Assembly: GCA_005793285.1 (NCBI GenBank)
Contig: SXPO01000192.1
Span: 1-13,450 of the forward strand
DNA: 13,450 nucleotides
Direction of reading: 5' to 3'
Origin: Nitrospiraceae bacterium
Lineage (GTDB): Bacteria; Nitrospirota; Nitrospiria; Nitrospirales; Nitrospiraceae
In this document: one piece after another, positions 6,374-13,450 of the stretch
How the letters are laid out: each line of letters begins with the position of its first letter
Numbering within the stretch: position 1 is the stretch's first letter
Translations under genes and position numbers: made by a program
The notes under the pieces: generated by a model
What the model saw: the letters and a program-made list of their open reading frames with translations, nothing else
Database searches by the model: none
What the model was told of the DNA's origin: nothing

Positions 6374-6405
6374 TCGTCCAACCAAATAAACAAGACAAAC
6401 CAAAT
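6344..6405 (+). promoter_or_regulatory. Imperfect 28-bp hairpin just upstream of the HPF-CSD ribosome site
   Basis: 6344-6371 pairs with 6378-6405 at 23 of 28 positions across a 6-nt loop. The hairpin ends 8 nt before the GGAGG (6414-6418) of the next gene. If transcribed it would be a long, AU/GU-rich leader stem. A regulatory role is inference from position only; it may just reflect inverted tandem repeats. Confidence 0.45.
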
Positions 6406-6422
6406 ACACGAACGGAGGCAGT

Positions 6423-6968
6423 ATGGATCTGGAAGTTGAATGCAGAAACATCGAGATGACTCCCCGCTGGAAAACGGAGATTGAAACCCGCATGGCGGAT
6501 CTCCATGAGCGGCATACCGATCTGATCCATGGGCGAGTCACCCTCACGAAGAATCTCCACCACAGAAAACTGGCCAACGTCGCCGAAGCGCTGATCGTCG
6601 TCACGCTCCCGGGCCGCCAAACCATGACGGCCCGCAAGGAAGACAAGACCTTCGAAGAGGCTATCAGAACCGCCTTCGACGCCGTCGCCATCGAACTCCG
6701 CAAGCACCGGGAGAAGCGGGGCCGCACCGAGGTGCGCACGTCACCGATTCCTCCTTTGCGAGGCGTGATCTGCAAACTCTTCCCGAAAGAAGGATACGGC
6801 TTCATCCTCAAAGAGGGTGGCGGCGAAGTCTACTTTCACAAACCTGCGCTGCAAAGCTTGACCTTCGATGAATTGAGCGACGGCACCGACGTCGCCTTCA
6901 ATATGGAAGAGGGAGAAAAGGGCCCTCAGGCGACGGTTGTCCATCGCCCTTCTCCTCTTGTCCCCTAG
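6423..6968 (+). CDS. HPF/RaiA-type ribosome-associated domain fused to a cold-shock domain
   Basis: A 181-residue two-domain protein. Residues 1-95 match the HPF/RaiA (sigma-54 modulation) fold: an initial strand, a helix with MADLHERHTDLIHGRV, the VTLPGRQTMTARKEDKTFEEAIRTAFDAV core and a basic helix (LRKHREKRGR). This fold binds the 30S subunit and represses translation in starved cells. Residues 113-175 form a cold-shock domain with an RNP1-like GYGFI (124-128) and an RNP2-like VYFH (136-139), which binds single-stranded nucleic acid. The product is cytoplasmic and likely a stress-related translation factor. GGAGG lies 4 nt before the ATG. The gene is followed after 8 nt by the Lon-like protease gene. 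The hairpin at 6344-6405 may control it. Confidence 0.88.
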   Translation: MDLEVECRNIEMTPRWKTEIETRMADLHERHTDLIHGRVTLTKNLHHRKLANVAEALIVVTLPGRQTMTARKEDKTFEEAIRTAFDAVAIELRKHREKRGRTEVRTSPIPPLRGVICKLFPKEGYGFILKEGGGEVYFHKPALQSLTFDELSDGTDVAFNMEEGEKGPQATVVHRPSPLVP

Positions 6969-6976
6969 GAATCACA

Positions 6977-9403
6977 ATGACAATTGAAAAATTCAAAATT
7001 CCCGTGTCCATGCTGTCTCCCTCCGTCGATCCGGCGCAGCTGGGCTTCGACGATACCAGCGAGCTGGAGCCCCTGAACGAAATCATCGGGCAGGAGCGGG
7101 CGGTCGAAGCCTTGGAGTTCGGCCTGCACATGAAGGGCCCCGGCTTCAATCTCTATGTGTCCGGTCCGTCAGGAACAGGAAAGGGGACGCTCGTCCGCAA
7201 CATGGTGAAGCGGATGGCCCAGAACGCGCCGGCCCCGTCGGACTGGTGCTACGTGAACAATTTTCAGGATGCGTCGCGTCCGGTCTGCCTCTCGTTTCCG
7301 GCCGGACAGGGCTGCGCCTTCAAGCGCGAGATGGCGGCCTTCGTCGAAAGCCTCCGGCGCGACATTCCCCTCGCCTTCGAAAGCAAAAAATATCTGGACG
7401 CCAAGGCCAAAATCATCGAGGACACGGAAGCGAAGAAGAAATCGCTCTTCCACGATCTCACGAAACTGAGCATCACGCGGGGGTTCGGCTTCGAAGAAAC
7501 CCCGGTCGGGTTCGGGCTCGTTCCCCTCAAAGACGGCCAGCCGCTGACGGACGAACAGATCGAGGCCCTGACGGAGCAGAAACAACAAGACATGACGGAG
7601 CGGCGGAAAACGCTCGAAGGCGAGATCCGCGAGTTTCACGTGCGCATCCACGGACTCGAAAAAGAAGCCGAACATCAGCTGCGCCTGCTGGATCACCAAC
7701 TGGTGGCCAACCTCCTGGAAGGCCGCTATGAAACGATGCGCCGCGCCTACCTGGACTTGCCGGCGATCTCCGGCTATCTCGAACGGGTCCACCACGACGT
7801 GATTCATCACTACAAGGATTTCCTTCCGCACGAAGGACCGGCCCTCCACCTTCCGGGGCTCGAACCGCGCCGCCCAGACATGACCCGCTACCTCGTCAAT
7901 CTCATCGTCGAGAACAACCCGACGGCGGGCGCGCCGGTCATCGACGAATCCCACCCGACCTACACCAACCTGATCGGGAAGATCGAGCGAAAAGCCCAGA
8001 TGGGCGTCATGTACACAGACTTTACGGAGATCAGGGCTGGCGCAGTCCTGCAAGCCAACGGCGGCTATTTGATCGTCAATGCGATGGATGTGCTCCGCCA
8101 GCCATTTTCCTGGGACGCCTTGAAGCGGGTGATCAAAATCGGCGCGGTCAAGATCGAAGACCCCAGCGAGTTCTACGGCTTCTCCACCGCAGGCCTCAGG
8201 CCGGAGCCCATTCCCGTCACCGTCAAAGTCATCATGGTCGGGCCTCCGATGCTCTACCACCTCCTGCAATCGTACGAGGAAGACTTCTCGAAGCTCTTCA
8301 AGGTGAAGGCGGACTTCGACAGCGAGGTGGTGCGGAGCGAACGGCAGGACCGCCAATATGCGCGCTTCATCGCCAAGCTTTGCCGGGAGGAAGGGCTCCC
8401 GCATTTCGGCGTCGATGCCGTGGCCGAAGTCATCCGGCAGGGATTCCGATTCGCGGAACGGCATGACCGGCTTTCGCTGCGCCTGAGCCTGATCGGCGAC
8501 CTGATCCGGGAAGCCAGCTACTGGGCCAAAAAAGAGAACCACGCCTTCGTCTCCCGTGCGGACGTCGAAGCGGCGGTGGCCCATAAACGCCATCGGTCGA
8601 ATCTGGCGGAGCATTGGATCCAGGACGAGATCAAAGAAGGCACCTTGATCGTGGATCTGGACAAGGAAGTCGTGGGCCAGGTCAACGGCCTCTCCGTGCA
8701 CCAACTCGGCGACTACGCCTTCGGCCGCCCGACCAGGATCACCGCGCGCACCTCCGTCGGCACCAAAGGCGTGATCGACATTCAACGTGAAGCGGAGCTC
8801 GCAGGCAACATCCACAGCAAGGGCGTCATGACGCTCGCGGGATTCCTCGCCGGCAAATTTGCCGGTCTCCAGCCCTTTGCCTTGAGCGCCTCGCTGACCT
8901 TCGAGCAGACCTACTCGGAAGTGGAGGGAGATAGCGCCGCCGTGGGTGAATTGGTCGCCATCCTCTCCAGCCTCGCCGATCTCCCCGTCCGTCAATATCT
9001 GGCCGTGACCGGCTCCGTCAACCAACTGGGCGAGGTGCAGCCGATCGGCGGCGCGAACGAAAAAATTGAAGGATTCTTCGAGTCCTGCGTCCAGCGAGGC
9101 CTGACCGGAAAACAAGGCGTAATTATTCCCGCCCGCAACACCAAGCATCTCGCACTGCGGCGCGACGTCGTCGAGGCGGTGGAAACAGGACAGTTCACGA
9201 TCTATGGGGTGAACACGATCGACGAAGCCGTCGAATTGCTCACCGGCGTGCCGGCCGGCGAACGGGACCTTGAAGGGCTCTTTCCTCCCGACACGGTCTA
9301 CGGCCGCGCGGCGCAACGGCTTGCGGAATTGGCCGAGGCCCTCGCCGAATGGAGCGAGAGTGAGCCGAAACAGGGGAACCACATCATCACCACGGATCTC
9401 TAA
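6977..9403 (+). CDS. Lon-family ATP-dependent protease (YcbZ/LonH type, AAA_32 + S16)
   Basis: An 808-residue cytoplasmic AAA+ serine protease without the N-terminal LAN domain of classical Lon. Walker A is GPSGTGKGT (63-71). A long charged helical insert follows (about 130-240), probably coiled coil. The Walker B region reads GGYLIVN368AMDVL, with Asn where an Asp is expected, so ATP hydrolysis may be weakened. The S16 domain is complete: Ser653 in EGDSAAVGE and Lys696 in GGANEKIEGF, 43 residues apart as in E. coli Lon (Ser679/Lys722). It lies 8 nt after the HPF-CSD stop, with its AGGA ribosome site overlapping that stop codon, so the genes are co-transcribed. It probably degrades regulatory or damaged proteins; substrates are unknown. 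An FmdB-type gene follows 10 nt later. Confidence 0.93.
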   Translation: MTIEKFKIPVSMLSPSVDPAQLGFDDTSELEPLNEIIGQERAVEALEFGLHMKGPGFNLYVSGPSGTGKGTLVRNMVKRMAQNAPAPSDWCYVNNFQDASRPVCLSFPAGQGCAFKREMAAFVESLRRDIPLAFESKKYLDAKAKIIEDTEAKKKSLFHDLTKLSITRGFGFEETPVGFGLVPLKDGQPLTDEQIEALTEQKQQDMTERRKTLEGEIREFHVRIHGLEKEAEHQLRLLDHQLVANLLEGRYETMRRAYLDLPAISGYLERVHHDVIHHYKDFLPHEGPALHLPGLEPRRPDMTRYLVNLIVENNPTAGAPVIDESHPTYTNLIGKIERKAQMGVMYTDFTEIRAGAVLQANGGYLIVNAMDVLRQPFSWDALKRVIKIGAVKIEDPSEFYGFSTAGLRPEPIPVTVKVIMVGPPMLYHLLQSYEEDFSKLFKVKADFDSEVVRSERQDRQYARFIAKLCREEGLPHFGVDAVAEVIRQGFRFAERHDRLSLRLSLIGDLIREASYWAKKENHAFVSRADVEAAVAHKRHRSNLAEHWIQDEIKEGTLIVDLDKEVVGQVNGLSVHQLGDYAFGRPTRITARTSVGTKGVIDIQREAELAGNIHSKGVMTLAGFLAGKFAGLQPFALSASLTFEQTYSEVEGDSAAVGELVAILSSLADLPVRQYLAVTGSVNQLGEVQPIGGANEKIEGFFESCVQRGLTGKQGVIIPARNTKHLALRRDVVEAVETGQFTIYGVNTIDEAVELLTGVPAGERDLEGLFPPDTVYGRAAQRLAELAEALAEWSESEPKQGNHIITTDL

Positions 9404-9413
9404 CGGGCGCACT

Positions 9414-9578
9414 ATGCCTATGTATGACTACACCTGTCTGGACTGCGGAAAGGAATCGTTGATTGTCTTGACTCTGAAGGATCATGAATCAGCCAAAGTG
9501 ACCTGCCCGAAATGCGGCAGCAGCAACATGAAGCAGTTGTATACGTCGTTTGTGGCCCACACAACCAAGAAAAGTTAG
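9414..9578 (+). CDS. FmdB-type small zinc-ribbon protein
   Basis: A 54-residue protein with two zinc knuckles, C8-x2-C11 and C31-x2-C34, after the typical MP-x-Y-x-Y-x-C N-terminus. It matches the FmdB/CxxC regulatory zinc-ribbon family. Its function is poorly known; members have been called putative regulators. The ATG at 9414 gives the conserved N-terminus; a second ATG is at 9420. The ribosome site is weak. It closes the HPF-CSD/Lon run, 10 nt after the protease stop. The dispersed repeat begins immediately after its TAG. Confidence 0.9.
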   Translation: MPMYDYTCLDCGKESLIVLTLKDHESAKVTCPKCGSSNMKQLYTSFVAHTTKKS

Positions 9579-9702
9579 CAGGATGTTGAAAACGTCCGCC
9601 AGCTTCGTTCTTGCATCGTTCAGACCCTCAACGTACCCGGAGGGTACGCCTCGGGCCTTCACTCGCTGCGGCCTTGCTGGACAAACGTTTTGAACATCCT
9701 GC
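9579..9702 (+). repeat. Dispersed hairpin repeat, copy 3 (diverged)
   Basis: The terminal arms at 9578-9595 and 9685-9702 pair at 17 of 18 positions; the only mismatch is G-G, at the same place as in copy 2. The central hairpin is CGTACCC-GGA-GGGTACG. GCGGCCTTGCTGGAC is shared with the other copies, but the middle section has diverged (GTTCTTGCATCGTTCAG). It starts directly after the FmdB-type stop codon in sense orientation and contains a T4 run near its end. Confidence 0.9.
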
Positions 9703-9740
9703 AATACATATATATGATGGTCAAACGCGAGGAGGACGTG

Positions 9741-10124
9741 ATGCGAATTTCTTTTCTTCGCCCGAAGTCGGCTCTCAAGGCCACTCTGAGCCTTGGTCTC
9801 ATCGGCCTGTTGTTCGTGCCGCTCCTCCAGGCGCAAGAATATCCAGCCGATGTTACGCGCGGGAAGACCGTGTATCAGCGCAACTGCCAGGCCTGCCACG
9901 GAGTCGGAGGCTGGGGCGACGGACCGGAGGCGCAAGCCCTCAAAATCGCGCCGGCCAATTTCCACCGTTTCCCGTCCTTTCTAAAGTCTGACGAAGAACT
10001 GTTGCGGACCATCGAACATGGAGTCGTCTTCAGTCCCATGCATGCCTGGCGCGGCCAGCTGACGGATGGAGAAATGCAAGACGTGGTGGCGTATATTCGC
10101 CTCCTGGCCCAACAGGGGCGCTAG
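9741..10124 (+). CDS. Periplasmic small c-type cytochrome
   Basis: A 127-residue exported monohaem cytochrome c. Residues 1-31 form a signal peptide with a basic start and a hydrophobic core ending LLQA, with likely cleavage before QEYP. The haem is bound at C49-QA-C52-H53. The likely axial methionine is Met100 in FSPMHAW, followed by the usual LTDGEMQDVVAYIRLL helix. It is a class I cytochrome and probably carries electrons in the periplasm. The start at 9741 has GGAGG 5 nt upstream; the longer frame to 9690 crosses that site. It stands 38 nt after repeat copy 3 and 30 nt before pncA, so it may share a transcript with the NAD-salvage genes, although the roles are unrelated. The redox partner is unknown. 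Confidence 0.92.
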   Translation: MRISFLRPKSALKATLSLGLIGLLFVPLLQAQEYPADVTRGKTVYQRNCQACHGVGGWGDGPEAQALKIAPANFHRFPSFLKSDEELLRTIEHGVVFSPMHAWRGQLTDGEMQDVVAYIRLLAQQGR

Positions 10125-10154
10125 CCCACTCTTTGACGTGACGATCGAGAAACC

Positions 10155-10748
10155 ATGAGTTCCATGCGAGAAGAACTGTATGTCGGCGATGCCTTGCTGC
10201 TTGCCGATGTCCAGAACGACTTTCTCCCTGGCGGAGCCTTAGGGGTGAAGGGGGGAGACGAGATCCTCCCCGTCCTACGCGGGTACATGGATCGCTTCCG
10301 CTCGCGCGGCCTGCCGATTTTCTTGTCGCGCGATTGGCACCCCCCCAACCATTGTTCCTTTCGCGAGCAGGGAGGGCTCTGGCCCATCCATTGCGTGGCC
10401 GGCTCAACCGGCGCGCAGCCGCCTGACTCCTTCCCCATCCCGGAGCAGGCCACTATCATTCAGAAGGCGACCCTCCCGGACAAGGAAGCCTACTCGGCAT
10501 TCCAAGACACGCCCCTTCACAAGCTCTTGCAGGCTGCGGGCATCGCGCGGCTCTTCATCGGCGGGCTCGCCACGGACTATTGCGTCCTCAACACAGTCAA
10601 AGACGCGCGGGCACTCGGCTACCATGTCTGCCTGCTGACCGATGCCATCAAGGCCGTCAATCTAACCTGGGACGATGGACGCAAAGCGGAAGAGGCGATG
10701 ATCAGACTGGGCGCCATCCCGACCAGGCTGGAAGGCCTCGCTGCATGA
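10155..10748 (+). CDS. pncA: Nicotinamidase
   Basis: A 197-residue cytoplasmic amidase that converts nicotinamide to nicotinate. It belongs to the isochorismatase-like cysteine hydrolases. The triad is visible: Asp18 (in ADVQNDF), Lys104 (in IQKAT) and Cys143 (in ATDYCV). The metal site is D60-W-H62-x3-H66. The WPIHCVAGS segment is also characteristic of nicotinamidases, which separates it from general isochorismatases. The ATG at 10155 is kept, with Met4 (10164) as an alternative; the ribosome site is weak. Its stop overlaps the pncB start in an ATGA, giving a two-step salvage operon. Length fits the family. Confidence 0.94.
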   Translation: MSSMREELYVGDALLLADVQNDFLPGGALGVKGGDEILPVLRGYMDRFRSRGLPIFLSRDWHPPNHCSFREQGGLWPIHCVAGSTGAQPPDSFPIPEQATIIQKATLPDKEAYSAFQDTPLHKLLQAAGIARLFIGGLATDYCVLNTVKDARALGYHVCLLTDAIKAVNLTWDDGRKAEEAMIRLGAIPTRLEGLAA

Positions 10749-12082
10749 ACCCCTGCTCCAGCGTGTTGTTAACCGATCTCTATCAACTCACCATGCTCCA
10801 GGCCTACGTCGAGCAGGAGATGATGGAGACTGCGGTCTTTGAACTCTTCGTCAGGAGGCTCCCGCCCCACCGCAACTTCTTGATGGCAGCAGGCTTGGAA
10901 CAAGTCCTGAACTTCCTGGAACAGCGGCGCGTCAGCCAGACTGAACTGGCCTGGCTCGAATCGACCGGGCGGTTTCATTCGACGCTGCTGCGTTATTTGG
11001 AAAACTTGCGGTTCACCGGCGACGTCCAGGCCATACCGGAGGGCACGATCTTTTTCCCGCATGAGCCGATGATCCGCATCGTCGCGCCCCTGCCCCAGGC
11101 CCAGCTCCTTGAAACCCGCCTCATGAATCTCTTGAATTTCCAAACCATGATCGCCTCGAAAGCGGCGCGCTCGGTCCTGGTTGCCGGCGGACAACCGCTC
11201 ATCGACTTTGGCTTGCGCCGGGCTCACGGCGCGGAAGCAGGCCTGTTCGCCGCGCGAGCCAGCTACCTGGCCGGGTTCGCCGGAACCGCGACGGTCCTCG
11301 CCGGCATGGAATATGACATTCCGATCTACGGCACCATGGCCCATTCCTTCGTGCAGGCCCACAGGGACGAGGCAACCGCCTTCGAACATTTCGCGCTGGC
11401 GCAGCCGGAGAACGTCGTCCTCTTGCTCGATACCTACGACACGGAAGCGGCGGCGCACAAAGTCGTGGATCTGGCTCCGACGCTGCAACAACAGGGCATC
11501 CTCGTGAAGGGAGTGCGGCTCGATAGCGGAGACCTGGCAGACCATGCGAGAAAAGTCCGGCGCATCCTAGATGAGGGGGGCTTACCCCAAGCCCAGATCC
11601 TGGCCAGCGGCAATCTGGACGAATACCAACTGCAGCGACTCGTCGCAGGCGGAGCACCGATCGACAGTTTTGCCGTCGGCACGGCCATGACCACGTCGGC
11701 CGATGCTCCGTCGCTCGATTGCGCCTACAAACTGCAAGAATATGCGGGCAGGCCCTGCCGGAAACGGTCGGAAGGGAAAGCCACCTGGCCCGGCCGCAAG
11801 CAGGTCTACAGGCAGTACGGCCAGGACGGACGATTCGATCACGATGTCGTGACCACGCTCGACGACCGGCAACCGGGCGAACCGCTCTTGCAGCCGATCA
11901 TGGCAGGAGGCCGCCGCCTCTTGCCTGCTCGAACATTGACGGAATCGCGGCAACGAGCAGCCGCGCAATTGGCGCTGCTGCCTGATTCGCTGCGGAGCCT
12001 TGAGGGAGGCCGCCCCTATGACGTGCAGATTGCTCACTCGCTGCAGGAACTCGCGCGAACCGTAGACCGATTTGTGCCATAA
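10745..12082 (+). CDS. pncB: Nicotinate phosphoribosyltransferase
   Basis: A 445-residue cytoplasmic enzyme that joins nicotinate and PRPP, using ATP, to make nicotinate mononucleotide for NAD synthesis. Recognised by the N-terminal LLTDLYQLTM, the DFGLRRAHG segment (with the conserved His161, probably the phosphorylated residue), the TMAHSFVQAH loop, the VRLDSGDL phosphate-binding segment and the ILASGNLDEYQ and SFAVGTAM segments. It overlaps pncA by ATGA, and the product of PncA is its substrate, so coupling makes metabolic sense. The frame is open upstream to 10580, but that part lies inside pncA and lacks family similarity, so ATG 10745 is used. Confidence 0.94.
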   Translation: MNPCSSVLLTDLYQLTMLQAYVEQEMMETAVFELFVRRLPPHRNFLMAAGLEQVLNFLEQRRVSQTELAWLESTGRFHSTLLRYLENLRFTGDVQAIPEGTIFFPHEPMIRIVAPLPQAQLLETRLMNLLNFQTMIASKAARSVLVAGGQPLIDFGLRRAHGAEAGLFAARASYLAGFAGTATVLAGMEYDIPIYGTMAHSFVQAHRDEATAFEHFALAQPENVVLLLDTYDTEAAAHKVVDLAPTLQQQGILVKGVRLDSGDLADHARKVRRILDEGGLPQAQILASGNLDEYQLQRLVAGGAPIDSFAVGTAMTTSADAPSLDCAYKLQEYAGRPCRKRSEGKATWPGRKQVYRQYGQDGRFDHDVVTTLDDRQPGEPLLQPIMAGGRRLLPARTLTESRQRAAAQLALLPDSLRSLEGGRPYDVQIAHSLQELARTVDRFVP

Positions 12083-12120
12083 TCCACGCGACTCAAGAGC
12101 TTTTATCACGGAGACCCAAC

Positions 12121-12915
12121 ATGCACAGAACTCATACCGGACCCGGCGCCATCCCCACCTTGCTGATCGCAGCGCTGACCCTCGGCCTGCCCGTTATCGT
12201 CCAGTCGGCAGAGCCGAACCATGCCAACAGTCACCCTGTCCGCTGTGACAGCGCGTACAAGAAAAAACCCGTTCCCGCTAAAGAGCTGCGGACGATCGTG
12301 CAATCGCATGGCCAATGGCTCGAGCAACGGGAGAAACCGGAATATCGGCGGGCGGATCTATGCCAAGCGGACTTACGCCAGGCGAAACTCGCCGACGCCG
12401 ATCTGGAGCGGGCGAAATTGGACGGGGCCATCCTCCGCCAGGCCAACCTCTTCCAGAGCAACTTAGAACAAGCGAACCTCGCAGGGGCCGATCTCACGGA
12501 AGCCGTGCTGGAAGAGAGCAACCTGTCCGGCGCCGATCTCCGGCATGCGCGATTGTCGAACGCCAATCTACTCCGCGCAATCGGCGATGAAGCGGCGCTC
12601 TACGACGCGACCCTGACCGGAGCGCAACTACGCGAATCCACCTTCGAGCGGGCTCATTTCGAAGGAGCGGACCTCTCCTCAGCCAATCTGACCAATGCGA
12701 CCTTCGTGGACACCTTCTTCTACGGCGCCAACCTCCACCGCGCCATCTGCGAAAGAATGGCCTCTTTCACCGCAGCCAACTCCACCAACGTGCCGTCCGA
12801 TGTCTCGGCGGTGGAGCAAACCTCCAGCACATTCGCCAGGGCTCCCTTGGTCACCAATAGATGGATGGTCGGCGTGGCCACCAGCACCGATAACCGTTTG
12901 CGGACGAAGTCGTAG
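12121..12915 (+). CDS. Exported pentapeptide-repeat protein, C-terminus antisense to mgtA
   Basis: A 264-residue frame. Residues 1-30 form a signal peptide ending VQSA, so the product is likely periplasmic. A helical linker with a single Cys42 follows. Residues about 77-210 consist of pentapeptide repeats of the A(D/N)LxX type, which build a right-handed beta-helix. GGAG (12110-12113) lies 7 nt before the ATG. The last 50 or so residues have no repeats and read antisense across the truncated MgtA gene from about 12740. The natural C-terminus may therefore be lost and this tail may be an accident. It is 38 nt after pncB, possibly read through, without an obvious link to NAD salvage. Confidence 0.75.
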   Translation: MHRTHTGPGAIPTLLIAALTLGLPVIVQSAEPNHANSHPVRCDSAYKKKPVPAKELRTIVQSHGQWLEQREKPEYRRADLCQADLRQAKLADADLERAKLDGAILRQANLFQSNLEQANLAGADLTEAVLEESNLSGADLRHARLSNANLLRAIGDEAALYDATLTGAQLRESTFERAHFEGADLSSANLTNATFVDTFFYGANLHRAICERMASFTAANSTNVPSDVSAVEQTSSTFARAPLVTNRWMVGVATSTDNRLRTKS

Positions 12916-13450
12916 GGTTCTTCATCCAATTTCCGATAGGGTGCCAGGTCGAAGGAATGGGCGGTGCGGATGGCTTCGTCGATCGGATTATGGAATCCGG
13001 TTTCGAAGCTCGCATTGAGCGCACCGTGCAGGAGCACCCGCTCGCTCGGATTGCCGGAGATATCGCAGGCCGCCTTCAGCCGGACCAGCCCTTCGGTCAG
13101 GGTCCCGGTCTTGTCCGAACAAAACACAGTCATGCTCCCAAAGTTTTCGATCGAGGCCAATCGCTTCACAATCACTTTCTGCTGCGCCATACGCTTGGCC
13201 CCATGGGCCAGATTGATGCTGATGATGGCAGGCAGCAGCTGCGGCGTAAGGCCGACCGCGAGAGCGAGGGAGAACAGGAAGGCTTCGAGCACGGGCCGGT
13301 CCAGATAGACGTTGACCGCAAAAATAGCGACGACCAGCACGACCGTCACTTCCATGAGCAGATAACCGAATTGCTTGATGCCCCGCTCAAACTCCGTCTC
13401 GGGCGGCCGGAGCTGCAACCGGCCGGAGACCTTGCCGAATTCCGTATCGG
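12720..13450 (-). pseudogene. Truncated MgtA-type P-type ATPase (runs off right edge)
   Basis: The visible part is the middle of a P3-type magnesium ATPase, a membrane pump. From the edge inwards it has TEFGKVSGRL, ETEFERGIKQFGYLL, two membrane helices with the VGLTPQLLP motif of Mg-ATPases, the catalytic CSDKTGTLTEG (phosphorylated Asp), and the nucleotide-binding domain with DFVRKRLSVLV and LLVTKGALANVLEVC. The protein then reads DGTLVELAAVKEAILSQMARW and stops after RLAP (stop 12720-12722). Full-length MgtA continues for several hundred residues, with the rest of the N and P domains and the C-terminal membrane helices; none is present beyond 12720, where the pentapeptide-repeat gene lies on the other strand. 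It is probably a dead gene fragment, or the product of a misassembly. The start is beyond the window. Confidence 0.88.

Noticed and set aside
6344..6405. Rho-independent terminator
   Set aside because: The stem is AT-rich, has mismatches, lacks a following T-tract and lies just before a ribosome site.
7169..9412. A 747-codon open frame on the minus strand opposite the Lon-like gene
   Set aside because: It is a shadow of a GC-rich coding strand; the composition is dominated by Arg, Asp, Val and Phe with no family motif, while the plus strand has full protease motifs.
10580..10744. N-terminal extension of pncB into pncA
   Set aside because: The extension lies wholly inside pncA and lacks similarity; the family N-terminus starts right after ATG 10745.
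1..13450. CRISPR array, tRNA or rRNA genes
   Set aside because: No regularly spaced direct repeats with unique spacers and no recognisable tRNA or rRNA segments were seen.

Overview
The window is a GC-rich bacterial chromosome segment, dense with short genes for stress, redox and housekeeping work. The gene set (universal stress proteins beside a cupredoxin, a small c-type cytochrome, a YcbZ/LonH-type Lon protease) and a dispersed ~120-bp hairpin repeat with a GTACCC/GGGTAC core recall Nitrospira (Nitrospirota) genomes. That assignment rests on memory, not on a search.

Layout. Positions 1-112 hold a repeat copy cut by the left edge. Positions 119-1142 (minus) encode a UspA protein followed by an exported cupredoxin. 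Positions 1143-1488 are non-coding, with a perfect 23-bp inverted repeat. Positions 1489-3156 (plus) carry a 31-residue membrane peptide, an alpha/beta hydrolase and a tandem Usp protein; the last two overlap by ATGA. Repeat copy 2 (3169-3291) is followed by an AT-richer island (about 3300-4370) with one unfamiliar gene split by a -1 frameshift exactly at an A AAA AAC heptamer. Positions 4372-6050 (minus) encode an APH-fold kinase and an APS-kinase-like P-loop kinase. Positions 6051-6422 are a divergent intergenic region with 9-bp tandem repeats folding into a hairpin.

Positions 6423-9578 (plus) form a tight run: an HPF/RaiA ribosome-binding domain fused to a cold-shock domain, a Lon-family protease, and an FmdB-type zinc ribbon. 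Repeat copy 3 (9579-9702) ends the run. Positions 9741-12082 (plus) encode a periplasmic cytochrome c and an overlapping pncA-pncB pair for NAD salvage from nicotinamide. Positions 12121-12915 encode an exported pentapeptide-repeat protein. It runs tail-to-tail into an MgtA-type P-type ATPase (12720-13450, minus) that has lost its C-terminal half.

Best leads: (1) the repeat occurs three times, each within about 15 nt downstream of a stop codon, in the sense direction of the upstream gene, with compensatory changes in its stems; this suggests a structured 3'-UTR or terminator-like element or a MITE with an insertion preference. (2) The slippery-heptamer frameshift in the island gene. (3) The pentapeptide/mgtA breakpoint. 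(4) The hairpin leader before the HPF-CSD gene.
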